Shown: positions 9,188-18,360 of the stretch, one piece after another | Layout of the letters: every line of letters starts with the position of its first letter | How positions within the stretch are numbered: the stretch's first letter is position 1 | The notes under the pieces: generated by a model | The model's database searches: none | The model's input: only the letters and a program-made list of their open reading frames with translations | What the model was told of the DNA's origin: nothing | Translations under genes and position numbers: made by a program | Origin: Antedon mediterranea | Taxonomy: Eukaryota > Echinodermata > Crinoidea > Comatulida > Antedonidae | Assembly: GCF_964355755.1 (NCBI RefSeq) | Contig: NC_092679.1 | Span: forward strand, 3,348,001-3,412,000 | Length of the DNA stretch: 64,000 nt | Direction of reading: 5' to 3'

Positions 9188-11624
9188 TCACAACATGAAC
9201 GGAAGGTCTTTGTTTTTCTCTCCGGTACCGAAATAGACGTATCCAAACTGTTTGGACGAAGGCACGTGATAAAACATCATACCGAGCCAGAGGAGGCTAC
9301 GGATTATCAATAGACCACTTCCACGCTCAAACTGAATAGTGTACGACCGTCCTGTCAACAAATATAAAAACATACAGTTACAAGAATTGAAATAACAATT
9401 GATTTTAAAAATAATATAGACTTAAGCTCTGTCTAAACTATCAAACTAGTTTGACGAAAACATGTGATGTGCTCATATATGGACATGTTGATGTCATGTC
9501 ACTACCACATTTAGGCACATATTTTTTGTTGTCAAAGTAGTTTGATAGTGTAGACAGATCTTAAAGGATAAAATAGGCTTAAACTCTATCTACACTAACA
9601 AACTAGTTTGACAAATATTTAAATGTGCCTAAATATGGTAGTGATACGACATCATCTTGTCCATATATGGGCACATCACACATTTTTTTGTCACATAATT
9701 TAATAGTGTAGACATAGCTTTATTTACGCAAGTTGGTTTCATGGGAACAGTTACAGTTATAAACTTTGGTGGGTATGAACCAACTTGCAACACGGGAAAC
9801 AAACTAAAGTTGAATAGAAAAGTTTACCTTGTGGTATATCTTCGCTTATGGGGTCTAGGAAGTCTATTGAAGGATCCATGTCTGCCTTTTCAAGCAGAGA
9901 TTTCTCTTTTAACTTCTGTGGTTCACGAAAATGGAAATAATTCTGCAGTTTACCACTTTCCACAACACTAAGACCTGTAATGAAACATTTAATGATGTAA
10001 GAGAAATAACTAAAATAACTCATTGAGAATTCGCTCTAAAACTGATATAAATTCAAAACAATATAAATCTCTTGTTTAAACTTATAGCACCCTCTACTAA
10101 AAAGATTGAATGCAACAATAGTGACCCGAGGTCACTTTGAATTTTATCTAATGATGTAAGAGGAATTACCAAAATAACTCATTGAGAATTCACTTTAAAT
10201 TTAATTTAAAACAATATAAATTAAATTCAACAATAGTGACATGAGGTCACTTTGAATTTTTTTTTTTCCATACACCTCCACTTCCCATATTTTCATTTAA
10301 TTTAATTCATCATATTCAATGTCTGTACCTTCAAACATTCTGTTCATCTGAACGGTGCCATGGGGTGTTTTGAAGTAAGCTCCTCTTGGTACCATGGCAA
10401 CATCTTCATCAATATTTACAACAACTGATGCTAGTCTATCCTCCTCCTTTATCATGATCTGTAAATAAAAATAAACAATCAAATCAAGTCATACAACAAA
10501 TGATTATTCATATTCTGGTAATATAAAGGAAATTTTAAAAAGTGTTCATCAAACCAGTGTCATTGTTAATGCTTGGTTCCCACTAGAGACGCAACACTAC
10601 GACGTAACGCAACGTAAGGAATTTAACCAATCACAAGCGATGGATTTACTCGACTGTCGCTTGTAATTGGTCAACTCGGTTGGATCATGGAGGTATAAAA
10701 ATATTTATATTTATCTATTTTTATACCTCCATGGTTGGATTGAGTCTACGTCCTTGCGTTAAGTCCTAAAGGGAACTAAGCTTAAGGTTGCATTGCGTCT
10801 ACGCTTTTGCATTGTGTCCTAGTGGGAATCCAGCTTAACCACAATGCAGGTTACTACTGTAAAACGAAAATATGACGTACTGTGTTCTCTTCTTCCGTGG
10901 CGTCATCTCCTTCGCCGATTCTCTTTATCTCGATGTGTTCATACTCGTGGGATGGATCTCCAATAAACCTTCCTTTCACAACTGAGCATTGTTCCCTCAT
11001 TGCTGTCGTTGCATGCGGCAACAAACCCCATGTTAAGCAATCTGAACTGTGGAGAAACGAATTAACAAAATTAAAGTTATATCATTATAAACCATCTCTA
11101 CTTACTAACTAGCTAGGTCTAGCCTAGGCTAGAACTTGAAGGAAGTATTAATATAGGCCTATAATACTAAATAGGCTGCAACATCAGACAATAAATATTA
11201 TTATCACACACTCCTGACACTTTCTATTAGGGGTTGATTGTTGTTGATTTATAAGAATAAGATTATTTTATTAATAAATACACAGTAGGCCTAGACCTAC
11301 TATATATATAGGCCTATTTAATAATGCCTACTGTATAAAATAGGCCTATCAATCATCACCATATAATACGACATATACAGTACATAGTAGGCCTTACCTG
11401 TAGAGAGTTTTTCTATCAACCATCTCATCATTCCCACATCCCTGCACGATGAAGTAGTCGCCCTTGATGCCCATGATTTTTCCCCAGAAGAAAACACGGT
11501 GGAACTTGTGATCATGTTGTAAAATGACAAGAGAACTTTGAAGTGTTGCTGCTTGTTCTGGGTTTAAAATTACACCACTTGAACCAAGATAATTTATGTG
11601 TAAATGTAATCCTTCGGAATTCAT
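9188..11624 (-). CDS. RSPH9: Radial spoke head protein 9
   Basis: Five exons on the minus strand: 11624-11398, 11046-10881, 10458-10329, 9974-9828 and 9351-9188. All junctions keep phase and give 277 residues, against 276 in the human protein. RSPH9 is a structural part of the radial spoke head in motile cilia and flagella, where spokes link outer doublets to the central pair and help set the beat. The whole length reads as family sequence: VFFWGKIMGIKGDYFIVQG in exon 1, KGRFIGDPSHEYEH in exon 2, VAMVPRGAYFKTPHG in exon 3, NYFHFREP and LLEKADMDPSIDF in exon 4, and the C-terminal YVYFGTGEKNKDLPFML. The gene is convergent with MRPS18A and divergent from NUDT22. Introns hold several family A elements, a foldback element and a duplication. 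Confidence 0.96.
9422..9562. mobile_element. MITE family A, copy 3
   Basis: The ends are TAAGCTCTGTCTAAACTATC and GATAGTGTAGACAGATCTTA, with the usual TTTGACGAAAAC...GTCAAAGTAGTTTGA interior arms. It is in the last RSPH9 intron (between exons 4 and 5), only about 70 bp upstream of the final exon. Confidence 0.88.
9579..9722. mobile_element. MITE family A, copy 4
   Basis: It lies 16 bp from copy 3 in the same RSPH9 intron. The ends are TTAAACTCTATCTACAC and GTGTAGACATAGCTTTA. The interior has ATATGGTAGTGATACGACATC, split here only for description (ATATGGTAGTGATACG then ACATCATC). Two copies side by side suggest a local insertion preference or nested duplication. Confidence 0.88.
9989..10262. 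repeat. Two-unit direct duplication in RSPH9 intron 3
   Basis: The block TGATGTAAGAG...AACTCATTGAGAATTC followed further on by CAACAATAGTGAC and GAGGTCACTTTGAATTTT occurs twice, at about 9989-10150 and 10151-10262. The second unit is shorter by an internal gap. The block GTGACNNGAGGTCAC is itself palindromic. Confidence 0.75.
10571..10836. mobile_element. Foldback element family C, copy 1, with inserted perfect hairpin
   Basis: The ends GCTTGGTTCCCACTAG and CTAGTGGGAATCCAGC are inverted repeats, flanked on both sides by TTAA, a possible target duplication. The interior carries ACGCAACG and TGATTGGTCA-like arms shared with copies at 14.3, 14.8, 15.1, 58.0 and 62.6 kb. Within it lies a hairpin with perfect 18-bp arms (CATGGAGGTATAAAAATA at 10686-10703 and its reverse complement at 10716-10733) around a 12-base loop, absent from other copies. 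The element sits in RSPH9 intron 2. Confidence 0.75.
11100..11397. repeat. RSPH9 intron 1, dense in AGGCCT palindromes
   Basis: About half a dozen AGGCCT cores, mostly as TAGGCCTA-like octamers, fall within 300 bp here. The same word recurs across the whole window and is a compositional trait of this genome. No exon or other motif is evident in the stretch. Confidence 0.5.
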
Positions 11625-12628
11625 AATGAACTATAAAGAATACGTTTTTTTCCAACGAAATTTGGTGGATTCTACTCAGCAGAAACACGAACAACGACGA
11701 AAAATTGGCAGATTGAGGCCAAGTGGTTGTTATGGTTGTTGTCAAGGTGATTGCGCATGCTCCTAATTACAAACGACCTCAAATATTGAACTTCCGGTTG
11801 ACATGTAAACATCGCATAATGGCCACGTAGTAAACATTTTATCGAATCGATTGTATTTTTTTGCTTTATTTTCCACTAACTGGTGTTTAGCTGAAAAATT
11901 TACACAGAAAAAAACATGATCTGTAAAGCAAATTAATTTCTATCAAACAGTCCTAATTGTTAATTTTGAATTAAAGAGAGAGTTGGGTTTGCAGTTCCGA
12001 AAGCTAAGCATACTTTTGCCGAGCCAATCACACTTCGTCGATGTAAAGTTTTAGAGGGTCGCGACGTTTTAAAGTCGATTCGCTCCTATTTCGCAATTAC
12101 GCAATGCAGAAGTAAATAATGGTACGTCGAACTCATTTTTTTTGCTTAATTAGTAAATATTAATAATAATAATAATAATATTATTCATATAATACTAGAA
12201 AATATTTGATTTACAATTTTATTTTAATCAATGATAAAAACGTAGTTACAGTAGTAAGATAAGACCACAGAATACGTATATACAGTATATATAAATCTGA
12301 ATATATAAATTAATAAATATCAATAATTTAAATAGAATTGAAAGCATACACGCTGTCGTCCATTAAAATGAATTATAATATTTACAATATACAACCATTA
12401 TAATGCAACAACGGTAAGGTCAAAATAATATAAGAATGCTAATCTTGACAATAAAACTGGCAAAATATTTAAATAATTCTTTTGTTGTTAAAAATTAATG
12501 ATAAATCACTAATGCTGACAGATCACGCATAAAATTGTAAATTGATGTCTGTTAAATTTCTCATATAGATAGATTATAAATGATTTTGATCGCTTAGAAT
12601 TGTGTCGCAGACGACTCTGGTGAACACA
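11625..12628. promoter_or_regulatory. Bidirectional promoter between RSPH9 and NUDT22
   Basis: The start codons are about 1 kb apart and the genes point away from each other. The RSPH9-proximal part holds two GTAAACA forkhead sites (11805-11811 and 11830-11836) and an ACTTCCGG ETS-type site at about 11790. The forkhead sites fit control by FOXJ1, the known activator of motile-cilium genes, though this is inference from motif alone. Nearer NUDT22 the sequence is AT-rich and includes an ATA repeat at about 12162-12184. A GTCGCAG just before the NUDT22 start could be a 5'-UTR splice acceptor. Confidence 0.6.
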
Positions 12629-14695
12629 ATGGACGAAGAAGCATCTATCCTTTATCAGGCACCTAGTGGTGGTATACGAAGAAATCAAATAATTATCGCC
12701 TTGTCAAGCGAATTTAATCGTAAAATTAACCCAATACACGAACCGTCGATTGATGCAATATGGAAGGAAAAGCTAAAAGAGAATCCCCGACTCTTCAACG
12801 GTTCAAAGTTCAGATTGCACCTCGTACAACAGAAGAATCGACACGTGCACCTTCAGATTGGACTAACTGGTTACAAAGATTTCTTAGGTACCAACTGGTC
12901 AAAAAATGCCAAAGAGTTATTACGCCTGGGGAAGACAGACCACGGAGACTCGCAGGGGTACATGTCTAACGCGCTCGGTGTTGGCGCTTTTATTCACACT
13001 AAAGATGGTTTTGTGGTGTTTATTAAAAGGAGCCAACACGTAGGAGAGGCTCAGGGATTGTGGGATGTTCCGGGAGGACATCCAGAACCAGAGGTAATCA
13101 ATCATAACGAAGCAGGTTTAACTAAAATGGTTATTATAATAGATAAAAAAATAACCAAACACGTTTAGATAAATCATAATCTTGAATGTCTATCCAAATT
13201 GTCGAATACGTTCGGTAAATATCTAAAACTATTCATTGTTCGACATAAATTCAGACACAGATGTAGTTCTTCTGTTGCAGAAAAAAAAGTGGTGAGGTAG
13301 GTGGGTGGTGGTTTGGTTCATAGCAGAATGTTTGTTAGTCATATCCATAAGGTGTGACGTAAGAATGTTTGTTCCCTTTTATTTATTTGTTTTGTGTGTA
13401 TCACTGCTGCGTACCGTCAGTTCATTCTTTGTTTTTGAAATATTACAAATAAAAAAAGGGGTTTAATTAAAATTGTCAGGAATAAATAAATGACAAATTT
13501 CTTCTTAATATATTTAATTTTATGCCTTAGGAATTGGTTGGAACTGTTAAAGATCCGGCAGACATTTGTATAGACGATCTGGATCCTTTATCGGTAGTTA
13601 ATGAAATTTTTGATTCGACTCTTCGGGAGATCAGAGACGAGGTGAATGTACCGATATCGTCTTTATCTGAACCAGTTCTTATGGGTGTTTCGTTAAATCA
13701 TACCAGTGCTTTTAGGCCAAGTGCAGATTTTCTGGTGAGGTGAGTACTATTTTTAGCGTGCCATATCGACGCATTGTGCTATACCGATTTACGATAATTT
13801 CCCATACGAATAGTAGCCGGCCCGTACCGGGCGCGATTTTTGTTCGTACATGATAGATATAGCTTAACCGAACAATCTAAATAATCACTATTAAAGTAAA
13901 AAGTAGTTGCTCATGGGATTCGAACCTCATACATCGACATGTAGTCTAATCCATTTGACTCAAAGACGGCTGGCTCGATTGAAAGCGTTATAGAATTGTA
14001 GCTATAAGTCTTACGTCACACCTTATGGATAAGACTAATGAATTATTCATGTTTATTTTTCAACGTTTCATGAGGGGTCCCCGACTTAAATGTACGAACA
14101 AAAATATCGCGTACCGGGTCCATGCTAGTTGAGAATTTTATGTGATTATTTTGTTTTGAAGGTGTTCTCTGTCTTCTCAAAAAATTAAACAACTTTACGA
14201 GTCAGGAGGTTTAGAAGCTGACGAATCAACATCTATTAAGTTTATTCCTGTTAAGGTGAGAAAAATGTTGACGCAACGACGCCGTAAGCGCACCGCAAGT
14301 AATTGGAGCAATCACGACGCGTTGGTCATTGGAACTATCGCTTGTGATTGGTCAACTCACTTGCGTTGCACCTACGTATTGAACTCATAAGAAGAACACC
14401 TGGATAGACCAAGTGTTTTAATGTTCTTCTTACGTATCATTTGTACACAATTACTATAAACTAGCCTGGCTTTAATCTGGGGGTGGGCTAACAATTGTGT
14501 CTCCTGTATTTTCTATGTCGTTTGAGTGCTTCAGACCTACGTTAGGGTAACCTATTTTGTGATGTATGTTAGAAATCATATTTCATTGTTATTCTTTTTA
14601 AGGACGTAAAATTGCTACCTGAATCTGAACTTTGGGAACACATGTCCCCATCTGGAAAAGGCTGTGTATTTGTCTACAACCAGACGACGCTATAA
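12629..14695 (+). CDS. NUDT22: Nudix hydrolase 22 (UDP-glucose/galactose diphosphatase)
   Basis: Four exons: 12629-13093, 13531-13739, 14162-14255 and 14603-14695, in consistent phase, giving 286 residues. NUDT22 cleaves UDP-glucose and UDP-galactose to UMP and sugar-1-phosphate with magnesium. Family signatures run through all exons: FRLHL (61-65), DFLGTNW (84-90), DVPGGHPEPE (146-155), the helix of the Nudix box with REIRDEVNVP (187-196), a short ADFLVRCSLSS stretch and a C-terminal PSGKGCVFVYN. As in the vertebrate protein, an insertion separates the GG of the Nudix box from its catalytic helix. The REIRDE core is closer to the canonical REUXEE pattern than the human version as I recall it. 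An upstream GTG in frame at 12602 is not a plausible start; ATG at 12629 matches the family N terminus. Confidence 0.94.
13334..14038. repeat. Inverted repeat pair flanking NUDT22 exon 2
   Basis: GTTAGTCATATCCATAAGG plus TGTGACGTAAG at 13334-13363 is matched in reverse by CTTACGTCACACCTTATGG plus ATAAGACTAA at 14010-14038. One arm lies in intron 1 and the other inside the intron 2 element. The simplest reading is two copies of one repeat in opposite orientation; a single element carrying exon 2 is unlikely. Confidence 0.7.
13819..14121. mobile_element. TIR element with embedded tRNA-like sequence in NUDT22 intron 2
   Basis: The ends CCCGTACCGGGCGCGATTTT plus TGTTCGTACAT and the reversed ATGTACGAACAAAAATATCG plus CGTACCGGGTCC form imperfect inverted repeats of about 35 bp. 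Between them the minus strand from about 13982 to 13910 reads like a tRNA, with a perfect B box GGTTCGAATCC and an A-box-like TCAAATGGATTAGACT upstream. This looks like a tRNA-derived SINE head inside, or forming part of, a foldback element. It is not a functional tRNA: I see no convincing cloverleaf. Confidence 0.65.
14266..14385. mobile_element. Foldback element family C, copy 2
   Basis: It holds GACGCAACGACGCCGTAAGC on the left and CACTTGCGTTGCACCTACG on the right, with ATTGGAGCAATCACGACGCG and GCTTGTGATTGGTCAACTC inside. It lacks the outer GGTTCCCACTAG end. It is in NUDT22 intron 3, 11 bp after exon 3. Confidence 0.7.
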
Positions 14696-14787
14696 TCGGC
14701 CAGAATTAGCAGCTTTAACAATACAATAGTAATGCATTGAAGGCGTTCCATAAACTGTTACATTTTTGACGTAAAATTACTTCAAAC

Positions 14788-14900
14788 ATGGACACAACGC
14801 TTACGTAACGGCGTACGCACAACTGAATAGATCAATATCGCGTCGTGATTGGTCGAATTACTTTTACTTTTTACGTCGTTACCTCCAAGTGGGAACCAAG
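14788..14900. mobile_element. Foldback element family C, copy 3
   Basis: GGACACAACGCTTACGTAACG is on the left (quoted in part) and CCTCCAAGTGGGAACC on the right, the latter being the outer family end reversed. The interior carries CGCGTCGTGATTGGTCG. It lies about 100 bp past the NUDT22 stop, ahead of a candidate AATAAA at 15017-15022, so it may be in the 3' UTR. Confidence 0.7.
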
Positions 14901-15119
14901 AGTTGGGCTATGTATGTAAAAAATATATCGGTGGTGGGTAAATCGATTTGTTTAACAAATTAATTATTTATTTCGTACAAGCTGCAAACGGTACACGGTA
15001 CTTTTGTTTTTCCTACAATAAATACACTTCTTTATGAAATTCATTGTTATTGTAAATAATATAGTTAAGCCTATAATAATCCATTGAATAATGTATATAT
15101 TTTATGATGTAACCACCTC

Positions 15120-15210
15120 CATCTGGATGCAACGACAACGTAAGCGCACCGCAAGTAATTGGACCAATCACGACGCGCTGGTCATTGGAACTGTCGCGTG
15201 TGATTGGTCA
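15120..15210. mobile_element. Foldback element family C, copy 4, cut by a 5S-like element
   Basis: The sequence ACGCAAC-like start, GTAAGCGCACCGCAAGTAATT and GTGTGATTGGTCAACC follow copy 2 closely, then stop abruptly where 5S-like sequence begins at 15211. The right half of the foldback is missing, so the 5S-headed element inserted here or the two recombined. Confidence 0.65.
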
Positions 15211-15539
15211 ACCGGTTCTCGTCAGATCACCGAAGTTAAGCGACGTTGGGCCTGGTTAGAGCTTGGATGGGAGACCATCTGGGAATAACGGGTGCTGTAT
15301 ACGGAGCTGGGGTCCCGTTAGGCATTTGAAATCAGCACTGCTGACTCTTATGGCAGCCCCTGCATCTAGTATCTGCCTCAGACCTCTGGTCAAGGTGGGC
15401 ACTGGACGAGAGAAGCCCTTGATCAATGTTAGGACCAATCAAGGTGCTTTAAACAGTCCTGGCTTTGTTTGTATCAAACCTGTTAGTGGCGGTAATTATC
15501 GCTGTTGATTTCGATTAAATAAAAAAAAAAAAAAAAAAA
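15211..15539 (+). mobile_element. 5S-rRNA-headed SINE-like retroposon
   Basis: Positions 15211-15304 match the 3' three quarters of metazoan 5S rRNA: GGTTCTCGTC, GATCACCGAAGTTAAGC, GCTTGGATGGGAGACC, CTGGGAATA and CGGGTGCTGTA are all there, including the A-box to C-box internal promoter region. The first 25 or so bases of 5S are missing. A non-5S body of about 210 bp follows, then an A-rich tail from 15517 to 15539. Head, body and poly(A) are the layout of SINE3-type (5S-derived) elements. The pairing changes relative to normal 5S show that it is not a working rRNA gene. Confidence 0.8.
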
Positions 15540-15824
15540 TTTACTCTAATTCTCCTTATTGGTGGTCTGCATCTAGAATTCTGTTTAGCGCCATCATCGG
15601 CAGGTAAACTGTTGAGAAGTATGTTATGGTTATAAATGTATCATATCAACTTAGAACTAATCATGGAACTAATACAATAACGAAATTGAAACCAACAAAA
15701 ACAAACACGAGCATGTGAACAAATATAGGAATTCTTAGGCCTATATAAAAAAAACGCTCTTTAAACTGAAACAAACTTATCTATGTAGGCCTAATTAGGC
15801 ATTAAAACACAACAATATCAATAT

Positions 15825-16174
15825 TTTAAAGGTGTATTCCCTTAAAAAAACATGAAAAATGAAGATTAATTCAAACAGGATTTGAATAGGTTATTTTGTA
15901 GTTTAATAAAGTTAATTCCTTCCATAAAAAATAAAACAAAACAAAATAATTTTTCGCAATAAAATGACAAAATAAATGGTCAGATTCAACCAAAACCCAT
16001 TGGCTAGCAGCTAATTTGACTATTGCTTTAAATTACTGTTTCTTTCAGGTTTATATATATTTTTTTCGATTAAATTTTTGTTCAAAGTGAATAACTATTA
16101 TGTGACATTAAAATGGTATATTCGACAAAAAAAATGTAAAAAATAATGTTTTCAGTGGGACAATACATCTTTAA
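15825..16174 (+). mobile_element. MITE family B, copy 2
   Basis: It begins TTTTAAAGGTGTATTCCC and ends GTGGGACAATACATCTTTAA, with the family interior (AAACATGAAAAATGAAGATT, GTTCAAAGTGAATAACTA, GACATTAAAATGG). The termini are imperfect inverted repeats flanked by TTAA-like sequence. No coding capacity. Confidence 0.8.
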
Positions 16175-16836
16175 ACATCTATAGATAGGCATATAAGATT
16201 CGTAAATCCATCAATCAGTTCCAAGTCTTACAGTATTCTAAATGAAAATTGTCACTTTCCTATCAAGCAGCTTGAATTTCATCATCATCTTATCAGCGAC
16301 CTGTTAGTTTTAATTGGTACTTGATGAGCCCGCCTGCGGCAACTCCTTTGGAACTAATGGGCTACAAGTGCCACTAAACATTAGCCTAGCCTACGCCAAC
16401 TCTGACAAATAGAACCAGACGGTGTGTTGCTAATTGTTGAATCCGATATGGCGCGATAAATCTCTTTACGCAACAGAACTCATCGTTCAAGAGCACTAGG
16501 ATTTGTTATTGTGGTTCACAGGGATGATAATTAAAAAGAACATCATTATTAATTACTTTATAAAGAGCTGTAAAGATTTTAAATCCAAGGTGAAACACGT
16601 GTAATAATTTTTAGATAATATTGTTGTACGTACGTCTATTAAAACACGTTGCCAAGGAAATTAAATATAGTGTAACAAGTAAACATTAAACAAATAAAAT
16701 CTTGTACTTGCTGTTTGCTATATCTATAATTTCAAGTACATATTATAAACATATATTTGTGCTTATTTCGATTTATGTAGTAATTTTATCATGATTATGT
16801 ATTATTTATACTGTTCACCTATCGTACCTTTATTCT

Positions 16837-16838
<2 letters not shown>

Positions 16839-16869
<31 letters not shown>

Positions 16870-17000
16870 TTAGTTAATTATGTAAGTTTTATCATCATTT
16901 TCCTTTTATATGTTGTTGTTTATATTTGTATGGACGCACCACCGAAAGGTGTGTGCCACTGATTCGAAAGTGAGTACCAATAAATACTGAAATACTGAAA
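16839..17000 (+). repeat. Poly-T run and retroposon-like 3' tail
   Basis: A run of about 30 T is followed by AT-rich DNA and then GGACGCACCACCGAAAGGTG, a short hairpin-like motif, and AATAAATACTGAAATACTGAAA. An AATAAA followed by a short tandem ending is the pattern of a LINE or SINE 3' end. The family is not recognised. Between 16175 and 16838 I see nothing else definite. Confidence 0.4.
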
Positions 17001-18174
17001 GTGGCAATAATCAAAATGACGGACCGAATTCCCAATCACAGTTATTTGCATCACCCCCTCATTCGTTCATGATCACAATATAAAATGTGCATGTGTACGA
17101 GCGAGTATCCATACTTGCCCCATTCCCCAAGTCTGTAGTTATTTTCGTTTGTTAGTCCATCAGTCGGCGTTTCGATTTTTGTCTGAAAATACAAAATTAT
17201 GAGCTCAAGAATTATACGTATGAAACGCCATATTTTTTTTAATTAATTTCAATCTAGAACCTGTAATAGTATCCAGAACACATTTTTTGTGTGGGCCTAC
17301 CGTTGGGTTCGTTCGCTGATATGTTAAGGTGCGCCTACCCACATTTAAATGGTTTATTAGTACAGTATTTGTCATTTTGTCGTCTGATTATTTCTTTATA
17401 GAAAAAATATAGTTTCAATTAGTCGAGCGGCGAACCCATAAAATCTATAAGCCGAATATCTTATTGGAACAAATGACATTAAGGTTAGATGTACCGCTGT
17501 CACCTCTCACCTGACGGTGATTTTTATTGCCAATTTCATGTTTATAGGCGTTAACGACATGATTTCACACCGTAACGCAAATTCATTATTTTGTCCACGC
17601 GCCAAACTTTGCCGACGCGTTACAAAGGAAACCCGCGGGAATTAGATTTCCCGCAAGATTTCGGTTTTTCATGCTTGTACATTTCTCGGTCTACGGAGGT
17701 TTTGTGAAACTTTTTTCACCCGTTACGAATGATCTACCCCATGCAGATTGGTGTTGTAGGAATCTCTTTCACGAAGAACACAATGACAATTGCCGCTTTT
17801 AATTACCTTGGTCCTCTTGCGTTCTCTAGGGTTCATTTGCGTTACGGTGAACGCAAACTGATGAAACCCAAATTGTAAGCTTTTTCTATTGCTTTCATCT
17901 GGAACGAAGTAAGCAGACTACAGTTGGCATAGGGAATAACAAAGGCGCCAAAACTCACGCGTGCAACAAATTTATCATTTAGATAGTTTACACCTTTTTT
18001 ACCGGTGCATTGTTTGACCTAAAGGAGGTCAAAACATGCTTTTTACGCCATATTTTCAGATAATAAATCATTATGGACAGATTAGACGTAAATTATAAAC
18101 GAGATTCCTGGTTTTCAGTCTACGAGGAATAAATTCGCAAGAAGGCACGATTCATGTGATGGTGAAACAGAGGT
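17001..18174. other. Gene-free stretch with a short hairpin
   Basis: No exon is recognisable. The base composition around 17500-17900 is more balanced than its surroundings, as in conserved non-coding DNA, but that cannot be judged without comparison. At 17829-17869 an imperfect hairpin pairs GGGTTCAT and TTGCGTT with AACGCAA and ATGAAACCC around an ACGGTG loop. Confidence 0.35.
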
Positions 18175-18360
18175 TGAACACACACAAATCACAAAAGGGT
18201 TAGGCTAGCATAAGGAGGTTCTGAAAGGTCTCTTGGGGAGATCTATCGGACGGAGATTGTGTCGAAAAATTACTGAACACACACAAATCACAACAGGGTT
18301 AGGCCTAAGGAGGCTCTGAAAGGTTTACTTGGATGGAGAGATCTATCGGGCGTAGAAAAT
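18175..18360. repeat. Two-unit direct duplication
   Basis: AACACACACAAATCACAA followed by GGGTTAGGC, AAGGAGG, TCTGAAAGGT and GAGATCTATCGG occurs at 18175-18253 and again at 18276-18353. Unit spacing is about 100 bp. No coding frame is preserved. Confidence 0.8.

Noticed and set aside
13534-13743. Separate small gene starting at an apparent initiator at 13534
   Set aside because: It is NUDT22 exon 2, entered through an acceptor at 13529-13530; the apparent start is an internal TTG codon.
13910-13982. tRNA gene on the minus strand
   Set aside because: The B box is perfect, but I could not fit acceptor and anticodon stems; it lies inside a repeat element.
13334-14038. Mobile unit carrying NUDT22 exon 2 between inverted repeats
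   Set aside because: The right arm is internal to another element, so two independent repeat copies explain it better.
15211-15304. Functional 5S rRNA gene
   Set aside because: The first quarter of 5S is missing, several paired bases have changed and a body plus poly(A) tail follows, so it is the head of a retroposon.
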